From: Gloeobacterales cyanobacterium ES-bin-313
GTDB lineage: Bacteria > Cyanobacteriota > Cyanobacteriia > Gloeobacterales > Gloeobacteraceae
Direction of reading: 5' to 3'
Length of the DNA stretch: 55,067 nucleotides
NCBI GenBank assembly: GCA_014379585.1
Contig: JACMLN010000042.1
Coordinates: 1 to 55,067, forward strand
Program-made: the position numbers and the translations under genes
In this document: piece after piece, positions 22,674 through 31,566 of the stretch
How positions within the stretch are numbered: the stretch's first letter is position 1
How the letters are laid out: every line of letters starts with the position of its first letter
Notes under the pieces: model-generated
Told to the model about the DNA's origin: nothing
Database searches by the model: none
What the model saw: only the letters and a program-made list of their open reading frames with translations

Positions 22674-23268
22674 GGTATGCAAACTCCTCGTTGAGGTGTT
22701 GTCGTTGTCTGAGCTGTTCACGATTGAGCGTGCCATCGCGCAGCTCTAAAAGAGTTTGACGATAGTGTTTTGCGTGGCCAGCAATCGCTTCTTTGCTCAA
22801 TTGATAGACTTCCTGCACCACAAAAGGAGGCAAATATTCCATGCCGCAAAGCCGCGCAGTCTGCTCAAAAGGAGCCAAAAATTCGCGGATCGTGAAGTGG
22901 TTATTGCCCTCACGCCTGTAGGCTTGCTGGCCACCACCCGTCGAAATTGCACTCAAAAACTGCTTCCCATGGAGGGCTGTGCCCTTGTGTCCATAGGCGA
23001 AACCGTACTCCAGCACTACATCTTGCCATTCTTTTAAAATTGCCGGACTGCTGTACCAATAAAATGGATGCTGGAAAACGATCAGATCGTGGTCGAGGAG
23101 CAACTTCTGTTCCGCTTGAATATTGATCTGAAAGCTTGGGTACGCCTCGTAGAGATCGTGGACAGTGACCGCCTCTATCCCCTGAGCTGCCTTGATGAGT
23201 TGCCGCTGGATGCGCGACTTTTCGAGGGCTGGGTGTGCGAACAAAATCAGAATTCGGCACGTAGACAC
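22666..23268 (-). CDS. KefF/KefG-type flavodoxin-like ancillary protein
   Basis: A 200-residue protein with a GTG start behind GGAGGGG. It has the flavodoxin-fold features of the NAD(P)H quinone reductase family: ILILFAHPALEKSRIQ at the N-terminus, DLIVFQHPFYWYSSPAILKE for the FMN/quinone site, and LSAISTGGGQQAYRREG. These match KefF/KefG, the activator that binds the antiporter's RCK domain. It lies immediately upstream and overlaps the antiporter gene. Whether it uses glutathione signalling in this organism is not shown. Confidence 0.9.
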   Translation of the reverse strand: MSTCRILILFAHPALEKSRIQRQLIKAAQGIEAVTVHDLYEAYPSFQINIQAEQKLLLDHDLIVFQHPFYWYSSPAILKEWQDVVLEYGFAYGHKGTALHGKQFLSAISTGGGQQAYRREGNNHFTIREFLAPFEQTARLCGMEYLPPFVVQEVYQLSKEAIAGHAKHYRQTLLELRDGTLNREQLRQRQHLNEEFAYHA

Positions 23269-23389
23269 CGTTCCCCTCCCACAATACTCTCTATACCATA
23301 GCGAAGGCGCGGTCAGATTTGCTCTTCGGACAATTCTGAAAACTTTTCAAAAGTATAGAGGCTGACCGCCTCGAACATGTCGAGACAGA

Positions 23390-23674
23390 TCAATTTGCCG
23401 AACTCTTCTGACGATCAGGGATATAGCGCCCAGGAGCCAGAATCTGCTGCGGATCGAGGGTGTTTTTAAGATCTAAGAGCAACTTCTGGTAGCTCGGTTC
23501 TGGCTCCGGCTCTCCCTTGGGCTGGATGCCGAGGCGATAGGAATAGTAGCCGCTGTGATGGAGGCGTTCTTGGAGCTTCTGATAGCAGGCATGGGCGCGT
23601 CCATCTTCACCCGCCACTTCCCGGTCGTAGGCGAATACATGAGGCCAAGCATTCAGTGCTTCAGAAAGTGCCAC
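23390..23674 (-). pseudogene. C-terminal fragment of an FAD-linked oxidase
   Basis: A GTG-initiated 94-codon frame ends with SYQKLLLDLKNTLDPQQILA and PGRYIP, the typical C-terminus of vanillyl-alcohol-oxidase-type FAD oxidases (K...LDPxxIxxPGRY). The FAD-binding domain and the rest of the substrate domain are absent: upstream sequence has stops, a hairpin (23684-23702) and petM. It is a 5'-truncated relic. Translation as a small protein seems unlikely but is not excluded. Confidence 0.65.
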
Positions 23675-23683
23675 AAAACTGCC

Positions 23684-23702
23684 CTCAGGATATTCTCCTG
23701 AG
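23684..23702 (-). terminator. Hairpin downstream of petM
   Basis: CTCAGGA pairs perfectly with TCCTGAG around a 5-base loop; on the reverse strand GGCAGTTTTG follows. It lies 27 bp after the petM stop, suitable as a weak intrinsic terminator. Confidence 0.5.
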
Positions 23703-23728
23703 CATACCCAGTTTTTCGAAAATTTTCT

Positions 23729-23839
23729 TTAAGCCTCTTTGCCTTCGCCACGGACTTTGAGAATCAAAAACCCAGCCGCCATACCGACCAAGGTCAAAGC
23801 AAAAATCACCCCAGCCACCCAGAAAATCTCACCTGCCAT
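23729..23839 (-). CDS. petM: cytochrome b6f complex subunit VII (PetM)
   Basis: Reading the reverse strand from the ATG at 23839 gives a 36-residue protein: MAGEIFWVAGVIFALTLVG then MAAGFLILKVRGEGKEA. One TM helix followed by GFLxLKxxG and an acidic tail matches PetM of other cyanobacteria (about 32-38 residues), a small subunit that packs at the edge of the b6f dimer. A GAGGACGGATGAG leader provides a ribosome site. It is transcribed away from sat. The gene is short and easily missed by automated callers. Confidence 0.85.
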   Translation of the reverse strand: MAGEIFWVAGVIFALTLVGMAAGFLILKVRGEGKEA

Positions 23840-23940
23840 CTCATCCGTCCTCTGCAACTGCCCATTGAACTTAACCCATTCTGGTTTTTCGTTGCAAGCC
23901 AGTAGTAAAGTAACGTTGTGTATCTTACAAATGATGTGCG

Positions 23941-25083
23941 ATGTCTACCCTCACCATTGCCCCTCACGGTGGCACCTTAATTAACCGCATTAGGCCTAAT
24001 CAACAAAGCGAACCAACCAAGCGGGTTCGCCTTGATGAGCGCGCCCTCTCGGATCTTGAACTGATCGCTATTGGCGGATTTAGCCCTCTAATTGGGTTTA
24101 TGGGCAGTGCTGACTATCATGCTGTCGTCGAAACCATGCATCTCGCCAGCGGACTGGCTTGGTCAATTCCGATTGTTCTGGCAGTTAGTACAGAAGTTGC
24201 CGACGGTCTGGAGGTGGGCGAAACCCTCGGACTCGAAGACAAAACAGGCAAACTGGTCGGCTTGATCGAACTCACCGAAAAATTTACGACGGACAAGACC
24301 CGCGAAGCGGAGATGGTCTACCGAACTACCGATGTCGCCCATCCTGGGGTCAAAGTGCTCTACGACCAGGGTGATGTCTGCTTGGCTGGGCCTGTGGTGC
24401 TGTTTGAGCGCACCCCTCATCCGCTTTTCCCCGCCTATCAGGTGGATCCAGCGGATTCTCGTGCTGCTTTTGCCGAGCGGGGCTGGCGCACTGTGGTCGG
24501 TTTTCAAACCCGCAACCCGATCCACCGTGCCCACGAATACATCCAAAAAGCGGCCATGGAGATCGTCGATGGTCTTTTCTTGCATCCCCTCGTCGGAGCG
24601 ACGAAAAGTGACGATGTTCCTGCTAATGTCCGGATGCGTTGCTACGAAGTTTTGATCGAGAAGTACTATCCGCTCAATCGGGTGATCTTGGCCATCAACC
24701 CAGCCGCGATGCGCTACGCCGGCCCTCGTGAGGCGATCTTCCATGCCCTCGTTCGCAAAAACTACGGATGCACGCACTTCATCGTCGGCCGCGATCATGC
24801 GGGGGTGGGTGACTACTACGGCACCTACGATGCCCAATATATTTTCAACGAGTTTGCTCCTGGAGAACTGGGCATCACGCCGCTTATGTTTGAACACGCT
24901 TTCTACTGCAAGCGCATCAATGGCATGGCTACGGCCAAGACCAGTCCCTCAGCACCAGACGAACGGATTCACCTCTCGGGCACGAAAGTGAGGGAGATGT
25001 TGCGCAACGGCATCATGCCTCCCCCTGAGTTCAGCCGCCCAGAAGTTGCCCAAATTCTGATCGACGCGATGCGCATTTCCTAA
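23941..25083 (+). CDS. sat: sulfate adenylyltransferase (ATP sulfurylase)
   Basis: A 380-residue single-domain ATP sulfurylase of the archaeal/cyanobacterial Sat type: [20 protein letters not shown] near the N-terminus, the nucleotide-binding [23 protein letters not shown], and [17 protein letters not shown] with the second His motif. It activates sulfate to APS for assimilation in the cytoplasm. No C-terminal APS kinase domain is fused. The length is normal for the family. It is monocistronic, divergent from petM, with a possible hairpin terminator at 25092. Confidence 0.96.
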   Translation: MSTLTIAPHGGTLINRIRPNQQSEPTKRVRLDERALSDLELIAIGGFSPLIGFMGSADYHAVVETMHLASGLAWSIPIVLAVSTEVADGLEVGETLGLEDKTGKLVGLIELTEKFTTDKTREAEMVYRTTDVAHPGVKVLYDQGDVCLAGPVVLFERTPHPLFPAYQVDPADSRAAFAERGWRTVVGFQTRNPIHRAHEYIQKAAMEIVDGLFLHPLVGATKSDDVPANVRMRCYEVLIEKYYPLNRVILAINPAAMRYAGPREAIFHALVRKNYGCTHFIVGRDHAGVGDYYGTYDAQYIFNEFAPGELGITPLMFEHAFYCKRINGMATAKTSPSAPDERIHLSGTKVREMLRNGIMPPPEFSRPEVAQILIDAMRIS

Positions 25084-25091
25084 TCATGAAG

Positions 25092-25118
25092 TTCCCCACC
25101 ACAGAGGCGGATGGGGAA
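25092..25118 (+). terminator. Possible terminator after sat
   Basis: TTCCCCA and TGGGGAA form a 7-bp stem with a 13-base loop 9 bp past the sat stop, followed by TTTCG. The T-run is short. Confidence 0.45.
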
Positions 25119-25183
25119 TTTCGCAAAATTAGGGTATGGGAGAAACCCGCTCTCTTGTCGCAAGACTGAGCGGCGGGAGTATT

Positions 25184-25993
25184 TCAGAGTTTTCTGTGCT
25201 GAAGCACTGGCAACTGACGACGCACTTGGGCAAGGCGCTTGGGATCGATTTCGGCGATGGCCATTCCCGGCGTATCCCCGGCATCGGCAAGGACGTTGCC
25301 CCAAGGATCGACGATCAAAGCGTGGCCGTAGGTTTGACGGCGCGCATAATGTTCGCCTGTTTGGGCAGCCGCGAGGATGTAGCAAGTGTTTTCGATGGCC
25401 CGTGCTCTAAGCAGCACCCGCCAGTGATCCTTGCCTGTAAAAGCCGTGAAGGCTGAGGGAACCAGGAGCAGATCGGCTCCCCGCTCCGAAAGGGCACGGT
25501 AGAGTTCTGGAAAGCGCAGATCGTAACAGACCGAGAGACCCAGAGCACCGAGCTTTTCGGTATGGACGACCTGCAACTGTTGGCCTGGAACCACAGAGTC
25601 CGACTCGCGGTAGGTGTTGCCATCGGGCAGATTGACATCGAAGAGATGCAACTTTTGGTAGCGACCTAAGTCCTCGCCATTCGGGCCAACCAGGAGGGCT
25701 GTGTTGTAACACTTGGTTGTGCCTTCGGCGGGTGTGGGGTAGCCGCCACCCAACAGCGTGATCTTCCACTCACGGGCCGCCTCCCGCAGGAACTTTTCGC
25801 TCAGTTCGGCGATGCGTGGTGCTTCTGCCAGCTTCTGAGCCTCTGGTCCCAAAAAAGCGAAGTTTTCAGGGAGACTGATCAACTGTGCCCCGCGCCGTGC
25901 GGCAATACCGACCAGTTCGCGGGCCTGGTGCAAATTCGATTCCAAGTCGGCTGTACTAGTCATCTGTACAGCCGCCGCCAAATAACTTTCCAT
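25184..25993 (-). CDS. carbon-nitrogen hydrolase (Nit1/Nit2-like omega-amidase or deaminated-glutathione amidase)
   Basis: A 269-residue nitrilase-superfamily enzyme. The catalytic triad is visible: Glu in ISLPENFAF, Lys in RYQKLHLFDV, Cys in LSVCYDLRFPELYR. The YQKLHLFDVN and VCYDLRFPE segments match the Nit1/YbeM-like branch, which repairs deaminated glutathione or hydrolyses omega-amides. It follows ssb by 5 bp and is probably cotranscribed with it. The substrate is inferred from the family, not from context. Confidence 0.93.
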   Translation of the reverse strand: MESYLAAAVQMTSTADLESNLHQARELVGIAARRGAQLISLPENFAFLGPEAQKLAEAPRIAELSEKFLREAAREWKITLLGGGYPTPAEGTTKCYNTALLVGPNGEDLGRYQKLHLFDVNLPDGNTYRESDSVVPGQQLQVVHTEKLGALGLSVCYDLRFPELYRALSERGADLLLVPSAFTAFTGKDHWRVLLRARAIENTCYILAAAQTGEHYARRQTYGHALIVDPWGNVLADAGDTPGMAIAEIDPKRLAQVRRQLPVLQHRKL

Positions 25994-25998
25994 AGGGT

Positions 25999-26370
25999 CT
26001 AGAAGTCCTCATCGTCCGGAGGTTCAGCGCCGCCGCCATTACTGTCGCGCCGCGAACCGAGTAATTCTAAGCGATCTACCTTAATAACAGGACGTTCTTT
26101 TGCTTCTTGGGTGGTTTTATCTTGCCAACGGCTAAACGAAAGACTGCCTGTAATCCCAATCAACGCACCCTTGCGGACGTACTCGCCAGCAATTTCGGCG
26201 GTTTTCCCCCAGATTTCGAGGTCGAACCAATCTGGTTTGTCCTCATCGCCTTTGCGTTTGCCACGGTTGACCGCCAGGGTCAATGCACATTTGATCTTGC
26301 CGGAGTCGAAGTAGCGCATCTCCGGATCTTTGCCAGCCCGACCGACTAAGGTCACCATATTGAGACTCAT
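25999..26370 (-). CDS. ssb: single-stranded DNA-binding protein
   Basis: Starting at the ATG at 26370 (MSLNMVTLVGRAGKDPEMRY) the protein has 123 residues; an upstream in-frame ATG at 26400 lacks family support. It has one OB fold with GKIKCALTLAVNRG and PDWFDLEIWGKTAEIAGEYV, and a short acidic C-terminal tip (PPDDEDF), the usual protein-interaction tail. Cyanobacterial Ssb proteins are similarly short. It leads an operon with the nitrilase gene. Confidence 0.95.
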   Translation of the reverse strand: MSLNMVTLVGRAGKDPEMRYFDSGKIKCALTLAVNRGKRKGDEDKPDWFDLEIWGKTAEIAGEYVRKGALIGITGSLSFSRWQDKTTQEAKERPVIKVDRLELLGSRRDSNGGGAEPPDDEDF

Positions 26371-26546
26371 CGCCTTGTCCTCATAACGTCCATAAAGCAT
26401 ATCAGAGGGATCCTACGGGATGCCAAACTGCCAGACAGTGCCGGACAGCGACACGCCCTCAAAGAATTCCCCCTCGTCTATTGAGGCCGATTCTAGAGTA
26501 GTGGTGAGCACCTGAAACCTGCACGTTCGTTGCCCGCGCTTCAGGG

Positions 26547-27626
26547 TTAGGGGGTGAGTGCGGCCACGGAAACTTTGGCAGCGATCATCTGGGCTAACTT
26601 GGTAAACGCTTTGGCTGAGGCCGAATCAGGACGCGCCATCACGATCGGGACACCCCGATCCCCCCCTTCGCGCACAGGCATCTCTAGAGGCAGACAGCCG
26701 AGTAAAGGCAGACCCAGTTCTTTGGCTGTGCGCTCTCCACCACCACTACTAAAGATGTCGTACTGTTTGTCCGGTTGATCCGGAGGAATGAAGAAGGACA
26801 TATTTTCGACGATGCCGAGTACGGGAACGCCGACATCTTGGAACATGCGCAGTCCTTTCTTGGCATCGAGTAGAGCGACGAGTTGTGGCGTGGTGACGAT
26901 CACGGCACCCGCCAGTGGTACTGCTTGGATCAAGGTCAGTTGGGCATCGCCCGTGCCAGGAGGCAAATCGATAATCAAGTAGTCGAGTTCGCCCCAATCC
27001 ACTTGATAAAGGAACTGACGGATTTGGCCGTTCAGCATCGGGCCACGCCAGGTGATCGGTTGCTCTTCGGGAACGAGGAAGCCCATGGAGACAACTTTGA
27101 CCCCGTAGTTATACAGCGGCAAGTAGGCAGTCGGTGTGCCTGCATCGTCGTAGCGCGCACTCAAGACTTGACCCTGAAGCCCGAGCATTAGCGGAACGTT
27201 GGGGCCGTAAATATCCGCATCAAGAATCCCAACGAGGGCACCAGATTGGGCGAGGGCGACTGCGACATTCACCGAAACCGTCGTTTTGCCAACCCCACCC
27301 TTGCCACTGGAAATTGCAATAATATTTTTCACTCCCGGAATCCCCTGACGATCCGGCAAACCTTTTGCCTTCGGGGTCTCAGCGGTGACAGTAATGTCCA
27401 CGGTTTGCACACCGTCTATCGTGCGCACAGCCCGCTTGCAATCGTCCACGATCATTTCGCGCAGGGGACAGGCTGGGGTCGTAAGTACCAGGGTGAAGCT
27501 GACATCTCCGCCTTGAATCTCGACATTGCGGATCATGTTCATTTCGACCAAAGAACGGCGCAGTTCCGGATCCTGAACAGGTTTGAGAACTTCGAGGATC
27601 TCGTCTTTTTGGATAATCCGTTGCAT
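26547..27626 (-). CDS. mrp: Mrp/ApbC family iron-sulfur cluster carrier ATPase
   Basis: A 359-residue protein with an N-terminal MIP18/DUF59 domain (about residues 1-85, with TTPACPLREMI) and a P-loop ATPase domain bearing the deviant Walker A SGKGGVGKTT (107-116), DADIYGPNVP and DYLIIDLPPGTGDAQLT. Mrp proteins bind and hand on Fe-S clusters in the cytosol, which fits a photosynthetic cell. The CxxC often found late in ApbC proteins is not present; the corresponding region reads ENMSFFIPPDQPDKQYDIF. It is monocistronic and divergent from the GH39-like gene. Confidence 0.95.
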   Translation of the reverse strand: MQRIIQKDEILEVLKPVQDPELRRSLVEMNMIRNVEIQGGDVSFTLVLTTPACPLREMIVDDCKRAVRTIDGVQTVDITVTAETPKAKGLPDRQGIPGVKNIIAISSGKGGVGKTTVSVNVAVALAQSGALVGILDADIYGPNVPLMLGLQGQVLSARYDDAGTPTAYLPLYNYGVKVVSMGFLVPEEQPITWRGPMLNGQIRQFLYQVDWGELDYLIIDLPPGTGDAQLTLIQAVPLAGAVIVTTPQLVALLDAKKGLRMFQDVGVPVLGIVENMSFFIPPDQPDKQYDIFSSGGGERTAKELGLPLLGCLPLEMPVREGGDRGVPIVMARPDSASAKAFTKLAQMIAAKVSVAALTP

Positions 27627-27755
27627 GATACTTTACTGGATTTTTGCCTTCTCAGTGTAGTACACGTTCAGATATTCGCTGGGCACTGCTTCTGAGATAC
27701 GCATCTCCCCGTTGAGGGTAACTTTGACAGGAAGAATGCCTCTCCAAATCTCTCC

Positions 27756-29045
27756 ATGTTTTCTGATCTTGACTTCCCCCAGAGCGATCTACCCAGAACC
27801 GTCGCCGACATTGAGGTGGACTGGGAGGAAAGTATTGCAGAAGTGCCCCCCCTGCTGCTTGGGGCAAACGACTATCGCGTCACAAATTTAAAGACTGGTG
27901 CCAACAGTTTGATGCACGACCGCGTCCGCAAATTGGGTCTGCGGATGATGCGGATTCGCTACCCGCACCTGAGCAGCATTCTGACAGACTCGGTAACGCA
28001 GACCTGGGATGTGGAGGCACTGAAGGAGACCCTCGACCCCTTCTTTTATGGCAACACCCACTTAGTCTTCAACATTCCAACTTGGCCTGCCTGGATGAAG
28101 CAGGATCACAACCGTCTGCTTGACCCCAGCGAGTACCGCAACTATGCCCAATTCTGCGCGCGTCTCGTCGGCATTCTCAACCTCAAACTGCGTCTCGAAA
28201 TCGAATACTGGGAACCCCTTGGTGCTTTAGAAGCTCGCTATCAACGCGCCGATCAACTCCAAGAACTTTGGAAGATTTTCAATATTGTCTCCACGGCTAT
28301 GCGGCTCAAAGATCCCCGCATTAAGATCGGCGGCCCAAGCAGTACGAATTACGATACCCAGGTCATCACCTCTTTTTTGCAGTACTGTCGCTTCAACGTA
28401 GACTTTGTTTGCTGGAATGATTACAGCTTCAACAGCATTTACGAACCAACAGAAAAGTTGTTGGCTGCCACTCCCGACTATTTTCAACGGGTGCGTACGT
28501 TGCAATCTTTGGTGCGCCAATACATTCCGAATCGTCATGTTCCTTTGTTGCTTTCGGAATACAACATCGATTACGGAAACTCCCACGGCAGACACGATGA
28601 ACACATCGGGGCGATCTGGTTTGCCTCTGTGATCAAACATCTGATCGAGTCGGGATTGGAAATGGCCGCTATTTCCCGATTTAAAGATGCAGCCAATGGC
28701 CTGATTGGTCGCGATGATCGTTTTCGCCCTTTGGCGACTGTCTTTGTCTGGCTCCATCAACATCTTATGGGCCAAGTGTTCACCACAACCAGTACCCATC
28801 CTTCGATCGAAGTGCTAGCAACGCGACCAGATGGCCGGAACTATCGCATGTTGCTGATCAACAAGTCAGCTAGCGATGAGATCATTAGTCTGCAGCCACG
28901 GGAAATTTTGATGTCCCAGCAGATTGAAATTCTGACCCTTGATCGCTCTGGAGTAGATCGTCACTATCTGCCTAGTATCGATCTCTATCGGCGTCCCTGG
29001 GTCTTGCCCGCCCACTCCTTACGGTTGCTACTGTTTACTCGCTGA
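27756..29045 (+). CDS. GH39-like glycoside hydrolase (TIM barrel)
   Basis: A 429-residue cytoplasmic protein without signal peptide. The layout resembles clan GH-A hydrolases of GH39 type: LGLRMMRIRYPHLSSI, then LEIEYWEPLGALEA (likely acid/base Glu) and VPLLLSEYNIDYGNSHG (likely nucleophile Glu), with a C-terminal beta domain (IEVLATRPDGRNYRMLLINK) as in beta-xylosidase/iduronidase relatives. Substrate unknown; no polysaccharide genes lie beside it. Its 3' end overlaps that of the convergent purN by 11 bp. Confidence 0.7.
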   Translation: MFSDLDFPQSDLPRTVADIEVDWEESIAEVPPLLLGANDYRVTNLKTGANSLMHDRVRKLGLRMMRIRYPHLSSILTDSVTQTWDVEALKETLDPFFYGNTHLVFNIPTWPAWMKQDHNRLLDPSEYRNYAQFCARLVGILNLKLRLEIEYWEPLGALEARYQRADQLQELWKIFNIVSTAMRLKDPRIKIGGPSSTNYDTQVITSFLQYCRFNVDFVCWNDYSFNSIYEPTEKLLAATPDYFQRVRTLQSLVRQYIPNRHVPLLLSEYNIDYGNSHGRHDEHIGAIWFASVIKHLIESGLEMAAISRFKDAANGLIGRDDRFRPLATVFVWLHQHLMGQVFTTTSTHPSIEVLATRPDGRNYRMLLINKSASDEIISLQPREILMSQQIEILTLDRSGVDRHYLPSIDLYRRPWVLPAHSLRLLLFTR

Positions 29046-29637
29046 TTGCGACGCGATTGCCCTTGATGTGAACACGGCCTTGGGCAAACCAGCCCACTGC
29101 TTGGGGTAGCAATTTGTATTCTTCTTGATGAATGCGTTCAGCAAGCGTCTTGTAGGTATCGTCTTCAAGCACTGGAACAGCAGCCTGGGCAATAATCGGC
29201 CCAGCATCCACTTCTAAACGCACCAAATGCACCGAACATCCTGCCACTTTGACACCGTAGTCGAGGGCTTGCTCGATCGCTTTTGCCCCTCGAAAAGCGG
29301 GTAGAAGGCTGGGGTGGATATTCAAGATCTGGTCTGGGAATTGATGGATCAGCACTTCAGTAACGCGCCGCATCCAACCTGCCATCACCACAAGTTCGAC
29401 TTTATGGGTCTGCAGCGTTTCGACAATTGCTTGATCGAGAGCTTCGCGGCTGGTAAATTGCCGATGATCTAACAAAACAGGCGTAATACCTGCTTGTGCT
29501 GCGCGTGCAGCGACCTGTGCGTCAGGATTGTTGTAGATCAGCGTGGCAATTTTAATAGGTAACTGCCCTGCTTTCACTTGATCCACGAGCTCCTGAAAGT
29601 TGGACCCATTCCCAGAGGCCAGTACTCCAATACGCAT
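29035..29637 (-). CDS. purN: phosphoribosylglycinamide formyltransferase
   Basis: The start at 29637 (MRIGVLASGNGSNFQEL) gives 200 residues, the usual PurN size; the longer frame runs into thf1. Motifs include GNGSNFQ (phosphate binding), VELVVMAGWMRRV, the formyl-folate site ILNIHPSLLPAFRG with catalytic Asn and His, and GCSVHLVRLEVDAGPIIAQA with the catalytic Asp. It transfers a formyl group from 10-formyl-THF to GAR in purine synthesis. It starts 1 bp after the thf1 stop and is the last gene of a five-gene operon. Confidence 0.95.
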   Translation of the reverse strand: MRIGVLASGNGSNFQELVDQVKAGQLPIKIATLIYNNPDAQVAARAAQAGITPVLLDHRQFTSREALDQAIVETLQTHKVELVVMAGWMRRVTEVLIHQFPDQILNIHPSLLPAFRGAKAIEQALDYGVKVAGCSVHLVRLEVDAGPIIAQAAVPVLEDDTYKTLAERIHQEEYKLLPQAVGWFAQGRVHIKGNRVAISE

Positions 29638-29638
29638 C

Positions 29639-30331
29639 TTAGGTTGGGGTGGAAGCGGCACGTTCGTCCTGCTTTCTACGATCCGCAGCAGCGATCTCAT
29701 CCACGACTTCCTTGGAGCGGCGAACCTTGTCGAGGGTTGCCACGAACAGATCTAAGTCGCGCTTGACCCGCGCATAGTCCACTTTAAGAAACGTGCAGAT
29801 CTGTTGAAGTTTCTCAAGGCGATCTTTCTCGCTCATTTGGGCACTGCGAGCGACCTGCTCAACAATATTGGCAAGCCCAATCGCAAAGATTCGACTGTAC
29901 TTATAGTTTTCACTACCAGCAATCCCAGACCACGTATCGCGCACTACACTCAAAGAGCCAGGACTTGGCTCGCGGGTTCCAACCATGACTTCGAGCACTT
30001 CCTGGCTGGGCAGTTCCGCCAGTTTGCGCCATTCACTCACATCTTGCTGCATCTTGCCCAAGTCCAGTTTGAGGGATGAGCATAACGCTTGCAGGATGAC
30101 TTCACGCTGCTCTGCGGGCCGATAGTTTTCCATGAATGCTTGAAAAGCAGTGATCAAGCCGATGGCGAACAACGGATCGTAGCGAAACTCCTCATTATTG
30201 ACGAGGAGATGCACCTCGACGAGGAGTTCATCGACCACGCGTCGGAAGACCGAGTTAATTGGGCGAGGATAGGCGGCGAAAAAGTCGCGCTTTGTGTCAG
30301 AGACAGTACGGCTCACAGGTGCATCACTCAT
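29639..30331 (-). CDS. thf1: Thf1/Psb29 (thylakoid formation, photosystem II assembly)
   Basis: From the ATG at 30331 the protein has 230 residues (MSDAPVSRTVSDTKRDF...). Conserved Thf1 features are PRPINSVFRRVVDELLVEVH, DPLFAIGLITAFQAFMENYRP and KYSRIFAIGLANIVE, with a basic helical C-terminus. Thf1 associates with PSII and FtsH complexes and influences thylakoid biogenesis and PSII repair; homologues also occur in lineages lacking thylakoids. Its ATG overlaps the DUF1818 stop, and purN follows after 1 bp, so expression is coupled to both. Confidence 0.93.
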   Translation of the reverse strand: MSDAPVSRTVSDTKRDFFAAYPRPINSVFRRVVDELLVEVHLLVNNEEFRYDPLFAIGLITAFQAFMENYRPAEQREVILQALCSSLKLDLGKMQQDVSEWRKLAELPSQEVLEVMVGTREPSPGSLSVVRDTWSGIAGSENYKYSRIFAIGLANIVEQVARSAQMSEKDRLEKLQQICTFLKVDYARVKRDLDLFVATLDKVRRSKEVVDEIAAADRRKQDERAASTPT

Positions 30332-30720
30332 GGCTTGGGCATTTCCATTGTTACCTGGGATGCCAGATGGAGCAACAGTTGATCTAGAACCTGCCATACG
30401 GCTCCACCATTTTCCCAAATGCCTTCGGCTTTGCGTCCGCCCAAGAGGCGCAGGCGCAGACCAAATGCCTGGGCTGTCCCGAATCGCTCGATTTCCACAT
30501 ATTCACCTCCCACTACACAACTCAGGGTCTCTTCGTCCATGATCTCAGTCAGACTTGCCTGCCATTGGGTGTTCAGGGTCGCCAGCAAATTGACCAGACT
30601 TTTCATCTCGAAATGATCGAGTTCAAAGCTCCAGTTTTTGCCGCCAAGCAGTAAGCAGTAGGGCTGGCGCTTGGGATCGTAGGCGACGACCCAGTCGTCA
30701 CTGTCTCGCCAAAAGGACAT
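30328..30720 (-). CDS. DUF1818 family protein
   Basis: A 130-residue cyanobacterial protein starting MSFWRDSDDWVVAYDPKRQ from the ATG at 30720, which overlaps the upstream stop (TGATG). The conserved pattern is a W-V-(A/G)-Y/W-D start, then LLGGKNWSFELDHFEMKSL and a C-terminal Trp/Leu-rich helix. The family is restricted to oxygenic phototrophs; function unknown. It lies between an exported protein and thf1 in a tightly overlapped operon, which may hint at a photosynthetic role. Confidence 0.85.
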   Translation of the reverse strand: MSFWRDSDDWVVAYDPKRQPYCLLLGGKNWSFELDHFEMKSLVNLLATLNTQWQASLTEIMDEETLSCVVGGEYVEIERFGTAQAFGLRLRLLGGRKAEGIWENGGAVWQVLDQLLLHLASQVTMEMPKP

Positions 30721-31109
30721 CAAGGCTGAAATGCCTGAATTAAAACTCGGATCAACTGACTGCGTTGATCGCGGGTGAGCGCATCAAGGGCTGCTTTGTC
30801 AGCCTCCAGTAGACTGCGCTCTGGATAGCTGGTTGGATCGATATTGATGTTGTAGCCCAAGTAGTCGGAGAGCGTGAGTTGCCAGTCGAGGCGGGACTGC
30901 TCCGGTCGTCCCTGCAGACGGGTATGGTACTGAATCATGCGTCGAATCAAGGTGTTTTCCGGGTTCCCAGCCACTTCGCTGCGAGGGAGGGCGGGAAATT
31001 GGGCGTAAACTTTTTGGGCGACTTCAACAGTACGAGAGGCTGCAAAAGCAGTTGCTCTCCCAAAGAAGAGTGCGCTGATGAGCAAAAGAATGGTGGTAAG
31101 TTTTTTCAT
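30720..31109 (-). CDS. exported cyanobacterial protein, unknown
   Basis: The start MKKLTTILLLISALFFG at 31109 gives 129 residues with a signal peptide ending near AFAASR. The mature protein is alpha-helical and carries PENTLIRRMIQYHTRLQGR and RLDWQLTLSDYLGYN, segments that look conserved among cyanobacterial periplasmic or lumenal proteins. Function unknown. Its ATG overlaps the stop of the GGCT gene and its stop overlaps the DUF1818 start, marking one operon. Confidence 0.75.
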   Translation of the reverse strand: MKKLTTILLLISALFFGRATAFAASRTVEVAQKVYAQFPALPRSEVAGNPENTLIRRMIQYHTRLQGRPEQSRLDWQLTLSDYLGYNINIDPTSYPERSLLEADKAALDALTRDQRSQLIRVLIQAFQP

Positions 31110-31522
31110 CGGCTTTCTCGATAGTGGCACCAGTCACCCCCCGAAATCAGATATTGCGGCTGGCAGTAGCGCAGCATTTTGGGGCCGACAGTGTACAAAG
31201 CCCAGGAACTATCGTTCAGTTCGATCACACTGCCTTGGTAATATTCATCATGAATGCCTTCGAGTTGATCCAATTCATGAAAAAGCAATTTTCGCTGATC
31301 ACGCAGAGGCTCAAACAGTTCGCCGTAGACGAGATCTCTACCCCCTAATTGCAGAACTGGATAGTGATCGTTGACGGTGTAGAGTCTGCCATAGCAAGTC
31401 GCCTTGCCGATGAAGCGGGTGCGACCCACCATATATTCTTGGTAGTTACTCTCCCCAGTGCGCAGGGTGCCATAGACCCAAAGGTACTGGGCGTTGTGCC
31501 AGTAGAATGCTGCATCTGCCAT
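31106..31522 (-). CDS. gamma-glutamylcyclotransferase-like (AIG2/GGCT) protein
   Basis: A 138-residue protein with the GGCT fold signature LWVYGTLRTGESNY, the YPVLQLGGRDLVYGELFE segment with the conserved acidic residue, and LDQLEGIHDEYYQ. Such enzymes cyclise gamma-glutamyl amines or amino acids, or act in glutathione turnover. It is the first gene of the operon running to purN, 44 bp from the divergent cdsA, so that short gap must carry both promoters. Confidence 0.88.
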   Translation of the reverse strand: MADAAFYWHNAQYLWVYGTLRTGESNYQEYMVGRTRFIGKATCYGRLYTVNDHYPVLQLGGRDLVYGELFEPLRDQRKLLFHELDQLEGIHDEYYQGSVIELNDSSWALYTVGPKMLRYCQPQYLISGGDWCHYRESR

Positions 31523-31566
31523 CCTCCTAGAGTACGACCAGGCAGGCTGTACCGTAAACTGGTGGG

